The notes beneath the pieces are model-generated. The model searched no databases. It was not told the DNA's origin and was given only the letters and a program-made list of their open reading frames with translations. A stretch of 64,000 nucleotides of DNA from Desulfonema magnum (lineage in GTDB: Bacteria > Desulfobacterota > Desulfobacteria > Desulfobacterales > 4be13): contig NZ_CP061800.1 in NCBI RefSeq assembly GCF_017377395.1, forward strand, positions 806,001-870,000, in the 5' to 3' direction. Below are positions 1-9,027 of this stretch, in pieces. The position numbers were made by a program, and so were the translations under genes. The number at the start of each line of letters is the position of its first letter. The stretch's first letter is position 1.

Positions 1-1097
1 TTGCTCGCCGGAATAATAAGATATTTGAATTGTTAAAAGACTGGCGATTTGAAGCCGGGGTGATTGACAGAATTGAAAAAATGATACGGTCACAAATAGA
101 CTGGTTTGATTTTATGAACAAGAAAACATTAATGTGGGCAGACAGAATGAGTGCGTCCGCTGCGGAAATTTGTTCCTGTCTGGAAACAGAAAAGCAGTTT
201 ATTCAATGGCTTGAACCTAGATGTGACCTACAGAAAGAAGAGATGATTTCTCTTTTTATTGCAATTAAGGATATCCAAAAACAGATAAATGAAAAAGAAA
301 AAGAGCTGAAAACAAATTGTCGTTCACTCAAGCGCATCATGTCAGGCGTTGATGAAGGACATCTCAAAGCTAAAATGGCAAAAGGTGATCTGATCAAGGC
401 AAATCTGCGTCTGGTTGTCAGTATTGCCAAAAAATATACCAACAGAGGCCTTCAGTTTCTGGATCTGATACAGGAAGGGAATATCGGTCTGATGAAGGCG
501 GTGGATAAGTTTGAATATCGCCGCGGGTATAAATTCAGCACATATGCCACATGGTGGATACGACAGGCCATCACCCGGGCCATCGCGGACCAGGCAAGAA
601 CTATCCGGATTCCGGTTCATATGATTGAAACCATCAACAAGCTTATCCGTACATCCAGATATCTGGTTCAGGAACTTGGCCGGGAACCCACGCCCGAAGA
701 AATTGCTCAGAAAATGGAAATTCCTCTTGACAAAGTGCGCAAGGTGTTAAAAATTGCAAGAGAACCTATTTCTTTGGAAACGCCTATCGGAGAGGAAGAA
801 GACAGCCATTTGGGGGATTTCATAGAAGATAAAAAATTCATGCTCCCTTCGGATGCGGCTGTGAGCCTGAATCTTGCAGAACAGACAAGAAAGGTTCTTG
901 CAACCCTGACCCCCCGTGAAGAAAAAGTATTGCGTATGCGTTTCGGTATCGGGGAAAAAGCAGACCACACTCTTGAAGAAGTGGGACAGGATTTTGCAGT
1001 CACCCGTGAACGCATCAGACAGATTGAAGCCAAGGCGCTGAGAAAGCTGAGGCATCCGACCCGAAGCAGAAAATTGAAAAGTTTTCTTGATTATTAG
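1..1097 (+). CDS. rpoD: RNA polymerase primary sigma factor RpoD, 3' part
   Basis: The reading frame is open to the left edge (frame starts at base 3), so the gene is 5'-truncated by the window. The visible ~365 residues hold the end of the sigma-70 non-conserved region, then region 2 with the [17 protein letters not shown] stretch and the aromatic promoter-melting segment [13 protein letters not shown], region 3, and region 4 with the -35-binding helix-turn-helix ([20 protein letters not shown]). This is the housekeeping sigma factor that directs core RNA polymerase to -10/-35 promoters. The TTG at 30 is not a plausible start because conserved-looking sequence continues upstream. No terminator is visible; a tRNA gene follows about 70 bases downstream. 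Confidence 0.95.
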   Translation, partial: ARRNNKIFELLKDWRFEAGVIDRIEKMIRSQIDWFDFMNKKTLMWADRMSASAAEICSCLETEKQFIQWLEPRCDLQKEEMISLFIAIKDIQKQINEKEKELKTNCRSLKRIMSGVDEGHLKAKMAKGDLIKANLRLVVSIAKKYTNRGLQFLDLIQEGNIGLMKAVDKFEYRRGYKFSTYATWWIRQAITRAIADQARTIRIPVHMIETINKLIRTSRYLVQELGREPTPEEIAQKMEIPLDKVRKVLKIAREPISLETPIGEEEDSHLGDFIEDKKFMLPSDAAVSLNLAEQTRKVLATLTPREEKVLRMRFGIGEKADHTLEEVGQDFAVTRERIRQIEAKALRKLRHPTRSRKLKSFLDY

Positions 1098-1107
1098 TAG
1101 GTAGCTC

Positions 1108-1136
1108 TTGACAAAATGTTTTTCTGAAGTTAAGAA
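1108..1136 (+). promoter_or_regulatory. Candidate sigma-70 promoter for tRNA-Met
   Basis: A consensus -35 box TTGACA (1108-1113) is followed after 17 bases by TAAGAA (1131-1136), a mediocre -10 box. Transcription would begin about 25 bases before the tRNA 5' end. TATACA at 1143 is a better -10 sequence but is spaced too far from this -35 box. Confidence 0.4.
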
Positions 1137-1168
1137 AGAGAATATACAGATTGCGTTGCTTTAAATCT

Positions 1169-1241
1169 GGGCCCATAGCTCAGCTGGAAGAGCCACCGGC
1201 TCATAACCGGTAGGTCCCTGGTTCGAACCCAGGTGGGCCCA
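1169..1241 (+). tRNA. tRNA-Met (anticodon CAT)
   Basis: A full cloverleaf can be folded: a 7-bp acceptor stem GGGCCCA/TGGGCCC with discriminator A, a D arm GCTC...GAGC, an anticodon stem ACCGG/CCGGT around loop CTCATAA, variable loop AGGTC, and a T arm CCTGG-TTCGAAC-CCAGG. The anticodon is CAT. The terminal CCA is not encoded. The acceptor stem begins with a G:C pair, so it is not an initiator tRNA; elongator Met is the natural call, but a CAT tRNA-Ile (lysidine-modified) cannot be excluded by eye. Confidence 0.93.
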
Positions 1242-1357
1242 TATCCTGATAAAATTACTGAAACGAGGTGTTAGGTGTTAGGTGTCAGATATTAGGTATT
1301 GTAAAATAAGGGATTGTAAAGAAACTGGGGTGGACTGTTTTGCCCTTAGTGTCGAAG

Positions 1358-1392
1358 AAACCGAGTTTTTTGAAAAAACTCGGTTTTTTTAT
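1358..1392 (+). terminator. Rho-independent terminator after tRNA-Met
   Basis: AACCGAGTTTTT pairs with AAAAACTCGGTT around a short loop and is followed directly by a run of T. It sits about 120 bases after the tRNA and before the tandem hairpin repeats. Confidence 0.7.
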
Positions 1393-1408
1393 TATACAGG
1401 AAATGATA

Positions 1409-1557
1409 ATATCCGGAGTGCGAAAAATAATTTTCTCACTCCGGATGCTGTTTTTTGCGAAAAATAATTTTCGCACTCCGGATGCTGTTTTTTGCGAAAA
1501 ATAATTTTCGCACTCCGGATGCTGTTTTTTGCGAAAAATAATTTTTGTATTCCGGAT
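1409..1557. repeat. Tandem 37-bp hairpin repeat (CCGGAGTGC family)
   Basis: The unit, CCGGATGCTG followed by a T run, GCGAAAAATAATTTTCGC and ACT, is repeated head to tail with starts at 1441, 1478 and 1515, after a partial copy from 1412. Each copy contains the self-complementary core GCGAAAAATAATTTTCGC. The array ends about 30 bases before the Nif3-like start codon. A single related fragment with the same CGGATGCTGTT flank lies at 9830-9870. Confidence 0.85.
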
Positions 1558-1589
1558 TGTGGTTTTGTTCTTTTAAGAAAGGATCAACT

Positions 1590-2720
1590 ATGGCTGAGAC
1601 ACTGGCAGATATTATCAGGATAATGGAACAGGTTGCTCCGTCACACCTTGCAGAAGACTGGGATAATTCAGGATTGCAGGTTGGAAAAAAGGACTGGCCC
1701 GTAAAAACCATATGGGTGTCGCTGGACCCCGGTCCCGATGTTGTGGCTCATGCCTGTAAAAATAACGCTGACCTTTTAATCACACACCATCCTCTGATTT
1801 TTAAGCCTTTAAAATCTGTTGATTTCAGCACCCCCACAGGTTCTGTTGTCCATATGGCAAGCCAACATCATCTGGCTATCTTTTCGGCCCATACCAACCT
1901 TGACAGCGCGACGGGCGGCGTCAATGATGTGCTGGCGTCCGAAATCGGACTGAAGAACACGAAAGTGCTGCAAAAGGCAGAAGAACCGGAAATCTGTAAG
2001 CTTGTTATCTATGTTCCGGCCGAATATGAGCAAAAAGTTTCAGATGCCCTTTTTGAAACAAAAGCAGGCAGAATTGGTGAGTATTCATGTTGTTCATTCA
2101 GAAACAAAGGCAAAGGCACATTCAGACCAAATGATTTGGCAAAGCCGTTCATTGGAAAGCCGGGTGAAATTTCTCTTACAGATGAAATCAGAATGGAAGT
2201 GGTCGTATCAAGAAATGATCTTATAAATGTGATTGAGCATGTAAGGGAAAAACATCCATATGAAACTATGGCATATGATGTTTATCCGCTGAGATCGGAC
2301 CTTCCGGATTTTCAAAATCTTGCAGGTCTCGGCCGAATCGGGGAGCTTGACAAAGAGATGAGCCTGACCTCTTTTGCGCTGAAAATTAAAAAACAACTGA
2401 AACTTAACTCCTTAAAAATATCTGGAAAACCAGATATGCCTGTTCATAAAGCGGCTGTATGCACAGGAAGCGGCTCCGGTCTGATGAAAGCGTTTTTTTT
2501 ATCCGGGGCCCAGGTTTATATCAGCGGAGATCTGCGGTATCATGACGCAAGGGAAGCAGAAGCAGCTGGTCTGGGTCTTATTGATATCGGGCATTTCGCA
2601 TCTGAGCATCTCATTGTCGAACCCCTTGCTGAACAGCTTCGTAAAATTTTGTCCGAAACCGGAGCAGATGTAAAAGTTGAGGCATATCTTCTTGAAAATG
2701 ATCCTTTTTTGATTGTATAA
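1590..2720 (+). CDS. Nif3-like dinuclear metal centre protein (YbgI/YqfO family)
   Basis: The 376-residue product has the length of the YqfO subtype, in which a PII-like domain is inserted between the two halves of the Nif3 fold. Metal-ligand motifs are visible: ITHHPLIF near residue 65, AHTNLDSATGGVND near residue 100, and DIGHFASEH near residue 330. Members form toroidal hexamers with a two-metal site; they are often annotated as GTP cyclohydrolase I type 2, which is not established here. The start at ATG 1590 follows the ribosome-binding sequence AAGAAAGGA; an upstream in-frame extension begins inside the tandem repeat and is unlikely. The next gene, a zinc-ribbon protein, starts 56 bases downstream, a pairing common in bacteria. 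Confidence 0.9.
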   Translation: MAETLADIIRIMEQVAPSHLAEDWDNSGLQVGKKDWPVKTIWVSLDPGPDVVAHACKNNADLLITHHPLIFKPLKSVDFSTPTGSVVHMASQHHLAIFSAHTNLDSATGGVNDVLASEIGLKNTKVLQKAEEPEICKLVIYVPAEYEQKVSDALFETKAGRIGEYSCCSFRNKGKGTFRPNDLAKPFIGKPGEISLTDEIRMEVVVSRNDLINVIEHVREKHPYETMAYDVYPLRSDLPDFQNLAGLGRIGELDKEMSLTSFALKIKKQLKLNSLKISGKPDMPVHKAAVCTGSGSGLMKAFFLSGAQVYISGDLRYHDAREAEAAGLGLIDIGHFASEHLIVEPLAEQLRKILSETGADVKVEAYLLENDPFLIV

Positions 2721-2776
2721 GAAAAAAATCAGTTTTTTTAAAAACAGTTTTTGTGTTATCAGAGCATAGGAAGAAA

Positions 2777-3499
2777 ATGAAGGAAAAAATAGAAACGCTG
2801 GTAAGACTCCAAAAAATTGAAACAGAAGCTAATGGCATCAGGATTATGCTCAATAGCGTATCTGATAAGCTTGATACGCTTGAGGCCAAAGTGAATGAAT
2901 TTGAACAGAGCATAGAGAAAGAAACCTCTGTGCTTAATGAATTAAAGAAGAAATATCGCTCATATGAGTCTGATATAAAAACAAATGACGCTCAAATAAA
3001 AAAGAGCCAGGAGAAATTGAATTCTGTTAAAACAAACAAAGAATATCAGGCATTATTAAAGGGAATTCAAGAGCTGAAGGCAAAAAACTCCCAGATCGAA
3101 GATGAGATGCTGGAATGTCTGGAGCGCACAAATGAAATGGAAAAGAACATTGCCATAAAAAAAGCTGAATTTTCAAAGTTTGAAAACCAGACAAAGACTG
3201 AAAAAGGAATCATTGAGAAGGAATCAAATCGGGGAAAGAAAAAGCTTGCAGATCTTGATACGGACTGGCAAAATGTTTCCAAAACAACTGACCCTGAATT
3301 GCTGAAAAAATTTATTGCGGTAAAAAGTCGGGCAGGCGGAATCGCAGTTGCACCTGTTGTGGATTCGGTGTGTCAGGCATGCAATATGAATATTCCGCCC
3401 CAGATGTACAATGATCTTTATCGCTGTGAAAGTCTGAAATTCTGTCCCAACTGTCAACGGATTATTTATTGGGAAAAACCGTCATCACTTGAAAATTGA
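2777..3499 (+). CDS. Coiled-coil protein with C-terminal C4 zinc ribbon
   Basis: The 240-residue product starts with about 170 residues of charged heptad-rich sequence (EKIETLVRLQKIETEANGI onward) predicted to form a long helical hairpin. It ends in a zinc ribbon with CQAC and CPNC pairs near residues 200 and 225. This layout matches the C4-type zinc-ribbon family (zf-RING_7), which usually lies next to Nif3-like genes; its role is poorly defined. The start at ATG 2777 follows AGGAAG. RNase P RNA begins 42 bases after the stop. Confidence 0.88.
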   Translation: MKEKIETLVRLQKIETEANGIRIMLNSVSDKLDTLEAKVNEFEQSIEKETSVLNELKKKYRSYESDIKTNDAQIKKSQEKLNSVKTNKEYQALLKGIQELKAKNSQIEDEMLECLERTNEMEKNIAIKKAEFSKFENQTKTEKGIIEKESNRGKKKLADLDTDWQNVSKTTDPELLKKFIAVKSRAGGIAVAPVVDSVCQACNMNIPPQMYNDLYRCESLKFCPNCQRIIYWEKPSSLEN

Positions 3500-3541
3500 G
3501 AATTGAAAATTGTGGGGAAATATTTTCAATTTCTGATGAAT

Positions 3542-3966
3542 GAAAGCCGGTCAGAGCAGTCCGAACAATCGCTGGAATTATGGCTTTTTTTACACAGGAC
3601 CATAATCCGGAGGAAAGTCCGAACACCACAGGGCAGGGTGCTCCGTAACGCGGAGTCGCGGCAACGTGAAGGAAAGTGCAGCAGAAAATATACCGCCTTT
3701 TTTCAGTGAACACTAAGAAAAGGTAAGGGTGAAAAGGTGTCGGTAAGAGCGCACCAGTTCCCCGGGTGACCGGGGAAGCTTTGTAAACCCCACCCGGTGC
3801 AAGACCAAATAGAGGAACGTCTGAGGGTTGCCCGCCCGAGTTCCCGGGTAGGTTGCAGGAGATGTCAGGTAACTGGCATCCGCAGATGAATGATTGTTAT
3901 CCGGTTCGGGGTAACCTGAATCGGGGACAGAATTCGGCTTATGGGCTGCTTTGGCCGGTTTTTTAT
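3542..3966 (+). ncRNA. rnpB: RNase P RNA, bacterial class A
   Basis: This is the catalytic RNA that trims tRNA 5' leaders. The diagnostic conserved segment GAGGAAAGTCCGAACACCAC is at 3609-3628, and the 3' conserved element ACAGAATTCGGCTTAT is near 3928-3943. The terminal helix P1 forms between AAGCCGGTCAGAGCAG at the 5' end and CTGCTTTGGCCGGTTT at the 3' end. The T run after the 3' strand makes P1 double as an intrinsic terminator. Open frames overlapping this stretch are spurious. Confidence 0.95.
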
Positions 3967-4621
3967 ATCAGCCAGATGGATAATCTCACTTAATTTTCCC
4001 TGCGGGGGGAGAATCTTTCGAATTTTTTGATCTGTTGCTTAAATTTATTCGGCATGAAGAGCGTGTTTGAAAAACTCCGCAGACACGGCATATTTACGGC
4101 ATGAAAATATTCTCCCTCCGCGGCCGGATATGCCGTTCCCTCGGGGTTCAGCTATAAATATGTCGTCCCTGACTCGGAAACATGGAACATATCTCGTTGT
4201 CGCAAATATGCTCCGAGTGCTGAGTCTCATAAATGGACCGGTCGGAATAGACAACAATCTTATTCAGAACAAATTTATTTTGGAACAAAACAGCGGAACA
4301 AACTTGCAATTTGTTCAGACATAACTTGAAAAATTGTGCCGCAGCCCGGACATTATTTTATTTATAGGATTCAGCACTTAGCCTGATTTGTATAGCCTGC
4401 AACCCCCGTTCTGCAAATCATGGACTAATAAAAACAATGAATTACAATCTTAACCTGATATATATGGGTTCGTTACTCCCCTCCTGGCAGTGAAGATATC
4501 TCAGCTTATTGATGACAACTTATTTTTATTGAGGTAGCGTCTCATTTACCCCTTCTCTGACTGAGCCTGGTTAAAGGTCAGAATATTTGCCCTTAACCCA
4601 TATTATGAGAAAGAAATAAAT
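3967..4621. other. Gene-free stretch between rnpB and sufC
   Basis: No convincing coding sequence is visible. It contains a GAGCGTGTTTGAAAAACT motif (about 4060) that recurs at the ends of compound repeats at 22.1 and 61.7-62.0 kb, and a decayed ATATGCCG...GGGGTTCAGC segment resembling the inner units of the TGATTATAACGG elements. The 3' part should hold the sufC promoter, but no clear -35/-10 pair was found. Confidence 0.5.
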
Positions 4622-5374
4622 ATGTTACAAATTGAAGAACTTAAAGTGGAAATCGGTGGAAAAGAAATACTGCAAAACGTCAATATGGAAATCCCCAAAG
4701 GAGAAACACATATCCTTTTTGGTCCCAACGGATCCGGCAAAACCAGCCTGATGATGACCATAATGGGCTTTTCCGGTTACAATGTAACCCACGGAAAAAT
4801 TACATTCAAAGGGGAAGATATCACATACATGCCTATTCACGAGCGCGCTCAGTTGGGAATCGGTGTATCATTTCAGAGACCTCCCACGATTAACGGGCTA
4901 AAAACAAAAAATATCGTTGAAATTTGTGGTATGAATCGCTCCGTTGATGTTAATGAACTGGCAAAACAGCTTGATTTTTCTGATTTTCTTGACAGAGATG
5001 TTAATCATAATTTTTCAGGAGGCGAAATAAAGCGTTCGGAACTGCTCCAGCTCATGGCCCAGGAGCCGGACCTCCTTCTTCTGGATGAGCCGGAATCCGG
5101 AGTTGATCTTGAAAGTATTGTTCTTATCGGGGATACGATAAATTCTCTTTTACATAAGGGAATTAAATTTCCCAGAAGAGGATTGTCCCATATAGCGGCT
5201 CGGACAAAATCCGCGCTTGTGATCACGCATACCGGCCATATTCTTGATTATATAACAGCAGACAAGGGCCAGGTCCTTTATGAAGGCATTGTGCGATGTT
5301 CGAGAAATGCAAGGGAAATTCTGAAATGGATAAGAGAATATGGCTATGAGGAGTGTGTATTATGTTCGAATTAG
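4622..5374 (+). CDS. sufC: SufC, Fe-S cluster assembly ATPase
   Basis: This ABC-type ATPase (250 residues) powers Fe-S cluster assembly on the SufB scaffold in the cytoplasm. Walker A GPNGSGKTSLM lies near residues 34-44, the signature FSGGEIKRSE near 136, and Walker B LLLLDEPESGVD near 152; the switch His is in ITHTG near residue 200. The short two-gene arrangement, with no sufS, sufD, sufE or sufU nearby, resembles the minimal SufCB systems of anaerobes and archaea. The next gene overlaps the end of this one, which implies translational coupling. Confidence 0.93.
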   Translation: MLQIEELKVEIGGKEILQNVNMEIPKGETHILFGPNGSGKTSLMMTIMGFSGYNVTHGKITFKGEDITYMPIHERAQLGIGVSFQRPPTINGLKTKNIVEICGMNRSVDVNELAKQLDFSDFLDRDVNHNFSGGEIKRSELLQLMAQEPDLLLLDEPESGVDLESIVLIGDTINSLLHKGIKFPRRGLSHIAARTKSALVITHTGHILDYITADKGQVLYEGIVRCSRNAREILKWIREYGYEECVLCSN

Positions 5375-6540
5375 ATAACAAACCCGGAGATGTCAATCTT
5401 GAAGATTATGAGACAGATGCAGAAAATCATAACTATGCGGAAGAACTGTCGGAAATCGAAGCCGCAGATGCAGAGCAGTTTCTGAATGTCGGAGTGGACA
5501 TTCAGGAAATCAGACGTTCAGGCACGTTTATTCAAAAAGACAGTTCCGTGGTCCATTGTAAAACCTGTCAGGACGGCATTGAGATGATGGGCATATCTCA
5601 GGCTATGGAACAGCACGGATGGCTTGAAAATTATATATGGAAAAATGTGTCTCCTGATGCGGACAAGTTTACTTCCCGGACAAAAGAAAAGCCGCATGAG
5701 GGATATTTTATCCGGTCCCTTCCGGGTATGAAGGCATCTCATCCTGTGCAGTCCTGTCTTTATATTGCCAAAAACAAATTCTCCCAGCATGTTCATAATG
5801 TTGTGATTGCCGAAGAAGGATCAGAACTTCACATCATTACCGGATGCGCGACCGCCCCCCATCTGGACTCAGGTCTGCATGTGGGGGTCTCTGAATTTTA
5901 TGTGAAAAAAGGTGCCAAACTGATGTTCACCATGATTCATGACTGGGGGGAAAATGTCAATGTCCGTCCCAGAACCGTGACCCGTGTGGAAGAGGGCGGT
6001 GTGATTGTTTCCAACTATATTTCACTAAGACCCGTGGGATCTCTTCAGATGTATCCGACAACCTATCTGGAAGGCGAAGGCGCGGTTGCACGGTTCAACA
6101 GTGTCCTTGTCGCCGGCAAAGGGAGTCATTTGGATGTGGGATCAAAGATTGTGCTGGGTGCGCCCGGGACACGTGCTGAAATCATCTCCCGGGGCATTAC
6201 ATCCGGGGGGACCATTATTGCCCGGGGCAACCTCATTGGGAAAGTCGCAGGCATAAAAGCGCATCTTGAATGCAAGGGCCTGATATTGAACGACGGTCTC
6301 ATGCGTGCCATACCGGAACTTTCCGGATATGTTCCGGGAGTTGAAATGTCACATGAAGCAGCTGTGGGCAAGATTGATCAGCGGGAGATTGAATATCTCA
6401 TGGCAAGAGGTCTTGACGAAGATGAGGCGGTTTCAACAATTGTCCGAGGATTTTTGAATGTTGATATAGAAGGATTACCTGCCAATCTGAAAGAGAAGCT
6501 TGACAAAGCTATTTCCGAAAGTCAGAAAGATATGATGTAA
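5362..6540 (+). CDS. sufB: SufB/SufD family Fe-S scaffold protein
   Basis: The 392-residue product contains the beta-helical SufB/SufD core, with the segment APGTRAEIISRG and the C-terminal AAVGKIDQREIEYLMARGLDEDEA typical of the family. It is shorter than E. coli SufB (495) and fits the single-scaffold minimal SUF system. ATG 5362 follows GAGGAG with 8-base spacing and overlaps the sufC stop by 13 bases; a GTG at 5353 lies inside that ribosome-binding site. A perfect 31-bp inverted repeat follows the stop by about 90 bases. Confidence 0.9.
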   Translation: MFELDNKPGDVNLEDYETDAENHNYAEELSEIEAADAEQFLNVGVDIQEIRRSGTFIQKDSSVVHCKTCQDGIEMMGISQAMEQHGWLENYIWKNVSPDADKFTSRTKEKPHEGYFIRSLPGMKASHPVQSCLYIAKNKFSQHVHNVVIAEEGSELHIITGCATAPHLDSGLHVGVSEFYVKKGAKLMFTMIHDWGENVNVRPRTVTRVEEGGVIVSNYISLRPVGSLQMYPTTYLEGEGAVARFNSVLVAGKGSHLDVGSKIVLGAPGTRAEIISRGITSGGTIIARGNLIGKVAGIKAHLECKGLILNDGLMRAIPELSGYVPGVEMSHEAAVGKIDQREIEYLMARGLDEDEAVSTIVRGFLNVDIEGLPANLKEKLDKAISESQKDMM

Positions 6541-6626
6541 AAATTTGCGGAGACAGGTCTGAAGACATGTCTTTGCTGATGTAAATCACCTGTCTGATTT
6601 TGTATCAGTAGGAAAAGGCAGCTATA

Positions 6627-6704
6627 ATAACTATGGGAACAGCTTATAAAAAAGGAACTGACAGAAGAGCAGCTTCCTTTTTTATAAGCTGTTCCCATAG
6701 TTAT
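6627..6704. repeat. Perfect 31-bp inverted repeat
   Basis: Arms at 6627-6657 and 6674-6704 are exact reverse complements (ATAACTATGGGAACAGCTTA... outward) around a 16-base loop. As RNA this is a very stable hairpin between sufB and the next gene. It lacks the GC-rich stem and immediate T run of a classic terminator, so it may be a palindromic element instead. No second copy was seen in the window. Confidence 0.85.
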
Positions 6705-6736
6705 GTTTTTAACCCCCAATAACCAGTCGGATTTTT

Positions 6737-8056
6737 ATGGAAGCGATAGAAGTGCAAAAAACGACCTGTGATATTTCGTTTGCCGAAAAAGTTCGGATAT
6801 TTTCTCACGATTATTTGAAATGCTGTATTTATATTTCAAATTATTATACACTTGAATATTCTTTTACTAAAAAATTCTATTCAAAATTCATATACTCCTC
6901 CCAGTTGCTTGAAGATTTTCTTGATTTTCATGGGGCAAAAAACAGCAATGACTGGTATTTCTACAGGGAACTTTCGGCTGCTGTCAGACATCTGGGCATT
7001 GCATGTTATTCTCAAAAGCATATTTTAAACCGCCTTGTTTTTTATAACCTTCCGGATACAAACGGCTTTGAAAAGGAAGGGCGGGAAAACCTTGATTTTC
7101 TGACAAAATCCCTTATGAAAATGGCACCTGTGATCATCACCGAAGCCCGGCGTCTGAATATTCCCATACCAGACGAACGCTTTGGTCAGGAGGATTTTCC
7201 AGGTATTACGACCAGTGAGATACTGGAGTATGACATTGATGATGAATCCAATGTTTTTCAGCAGGAGAAAAATATTGTTAAAATTGCCAATGAATTTTTA
7301 AGCATTGTGGAAATCTTTGATCAATACAGATTCTATGAACCTTATGAACCCAAATCGCTCCTGTCCATGGTACCTGAAAATGTTAATGAAGTTGAAATAC
7401 GGCGGTTTGAGATGCTTGTGCATAATCTTCAGTCTGCTTTTGACACATACGTCATACACGGCGGATTCAAAGGCGGCAACAGAAAACTCAAAACGTTCCG
7501 CAGTTTTTTTTCCGTTGTTTTTCATCTTCTCCAGATGATGGGGAGACTTCTTCATTTTTATGAACGGCATCTTTATGAATCCGGATACAAAAATATTTAC
7601 AAAAAAGTTCAGGAGAACCTGACGTCTCTGATTGATCCTGAAATGCTTCTTGATCGTACTATTAATTACGGTCTTTATTATGCATGCCATTTTCTTGCAA
7701 CTGGCAAAGAACTGGCAAGGGATATTCTGAATGAAAACATAGAGCGTTCTCTTATCGAAGTCCCTGTTCCCCTGCTCGGTTTTCATTGCAGACCAAGCCT
7801 TCTTATTGCAAAAATCGTACAGCACTATGGCGGAGAAGTGGAGCTATGTGTCGGAGATGACAGATTTGATGCCAGCAGTGTTCTGGATTTGCAATACGCG
7901 GGAGGGAAGATTCAAAAGGAAAACATTACCAAAGTAATTTTTAAAGGAGACACCCGTGCGCTGAGGGATATCGAAATTCTTGCCAATGTTAATTACGGCG
8001 AAGACGCAATAGGCAAAGGGGTGGCTTTGCCAACTGAGTTGAAATATTTAAGGTGA
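6737..8056 (+). CDS. Uncharacterised protein with C-terminal HPr-like domain
   Basis: The 439-residue product has an N-terminal part of about 335 mostly helical residues that I do not recognise. Its last ~95 residues align with phosphocarrier HPr. GFHCRPSLLIAKIV corresponds to the HPr active-site segment (G-L-H-A-R-P), putting the phosphorylatable histidine at residue 350. The following FDASSVLDLQYAGGKIQKENITKVIFKGD matches the HPr SILGLM-type helix and last strand. No PTS enzyme I or HPr kinase lies in the window. It may be a nitrogen-PTS-like regulator or signalling receiver; this is inference. The gene stands alone between two palindromic or repeat regions. Confidence 0.7.
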   Translation: MEAIEVQKTTCDISFAEKVRIFSHDYLKCCIYISNYYTLEYSFTKKFYSKFIYSSQLLEDFLDFHGAKNSNDWYFYRELSAAVRHLGIACYSQKHILNRLVFYNLPDTNGFEKEGRENLDFLTKSLMKMAPVIITEARRLNIPIPDERFGQEDFPGITTSEILEYDIDDESNVFQQEKNIVKIANEFLSIVEIFDQYRFYEPYEPKSLLSMVPENVNEVEIRRFEMLVHNLQSAFDTYVIHGGFKGGNRKLKTFRSFFSVVFHLLQMMGRLLHFYERHLYESGYKNIYKKVQENLTSLIDPEMLLDRTINYGLYYACHFLATGKELARDILNENIERSLIEVPVPLLGFHCRPSLLIAKIVQHYGGEVELCVGDDRFDASSVLDLQYAGGKIQKENITKVIFKGDTRALRDIEILANVNYGEDAIGKGVALPTELKYLR

Positions 8057-8223
8057 TTAGAGAATTAAGAATTGAAAATTGAAAATTACTCGACAAGCTC
8101 AGTCAGGTCGTCGAACGAAATACCAAGGTGTCCGGCCGGACCGGATCAAAAAACCTGATGATCGAGTAATTAATAATTAATGGGTGATGATTGATCGTTG
8201 AAATTGATATCTAATTCCATATT

Positions 8224-8893
8224 CTACCGGATTTAGTGGTAAATTTTTGGGTGTGTCCCACTTTTTACACATCCGAAAAAATTAGCCACAAAGACACAAA
8301 GACACAAAGACACAAAGGAACCACGAAGAGACTTCGTCAGACTTCGTGTCTTCGTGGCAAAAAAAACGGGTGCGTCCCACTTTTTATACATCCGAAAAAA
8401 TCAGCCACAAAGACACAAAGACACAAAGGAAACACAAAGAGACTTCGTCAGCCTTCGTGTCTTCGTGGCAAAAAACGGGTGCGTCCCACTCTTTTTATAC
8501 ATCCGAAAAAATCAGCCACAAAGACACAAAGACACAAAGGAATCGCAAAGAGACTTCGTCAGCCTTCGTGTCTTCGTGGCAAAAACGGGTGCGTCCCACT
8601 TTTTATACATCCGAAAAAATCAGCCGCAAAGACACAAAGGAACCGCAAAGAGACTTCGTGAAACTTTGCGCCTTCGCGGCTTCGTGGCAAAAAACCGGAT
8701 GTGTCCCGCCTTTTACACATAAAACCTGTCCTTGTGTAAAAGGTGGGACACACCCAAATTTTTATGAATGAAAATCGGAAGGTTAGAACCTGCTCATTTT
8801 TCATAAAGGGACAGGGAGGTTCCGAGGAACTTTCCGGAATTCACCGTCAGTTATATCCGTCAGTTATAATTTTACCACTAAATCCGGTGGAAT
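8224..8893. repeat. 670-bp repeat island: tandem ~110-bp units inside inverted arms
   Basis: Five copies of a ~109-119 bp unit start near 8249, 8368, 8477, 8587 and 8696 at the recurring GGGTGCGTCCCAC motif. Each unit holds a hairpin made of CCACAAAGACACAAAGACAC and GTGTCTTCGTGG. The block is bounded by inverted arms: CCGGATTTAGTGGTAAA and TTTTTGGGTGTGTCCCAC on the left are complementary to sequences at 8743-8763 and 8869-8889 on the right. Long open frames here only translate the repeat and are not genes. Confidence 0.85.
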
Positions 8894-8898
8894 GTGCT

Positions 8899-9022
8899 AA
8901 TTTTCAATTTTCAATTTTCAATTTTCAATTTTCAATTTTCAATTTTCAATTTTCAATTTTCAATTTTCAATTTTCAATTTTCAATTTTCAATTTTCAATT
9001 TTCAATTTTCAATTTTCAATTT
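8899..9022. repeat. Heptanucleotide microsatellite (TTTTCAA), about 17 copies
   Basis: An uninterrupted TTTTCAA tandem array ends six bases before the ispD start codon and occupies the place of its leader and ribosome-binding site. Confidence 0.95.
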
Positions 9023-9027
9023 AAACT

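Noticed and set aside
1409..1557. Possible CRISPR array from regularly spaced repeats (also 19499-19687 and 51721-52068)
   Set aside because: The repeats are head-to-tail with no unique spacers between them, and no cas genes are present.
4067..4324. 85-codon open frame between rnpB and sufC
   Set aside because: It runs through repeat-derived sequence, has no ribosome-binding site and no recognisable fold.
7298..7825. 175-codon minus-strand frame opposite the HPr-fusion gene
   Set aside because: The plus-strand frame has the HPr homology and better codon structure; this is a shadow.
8236..8771. Several overlapping open frames of 120-141 codons
   Set aside because: They are all translations of the same ~110-bp tandem repeat and lack ribosome-binding sites and protein-like composition.
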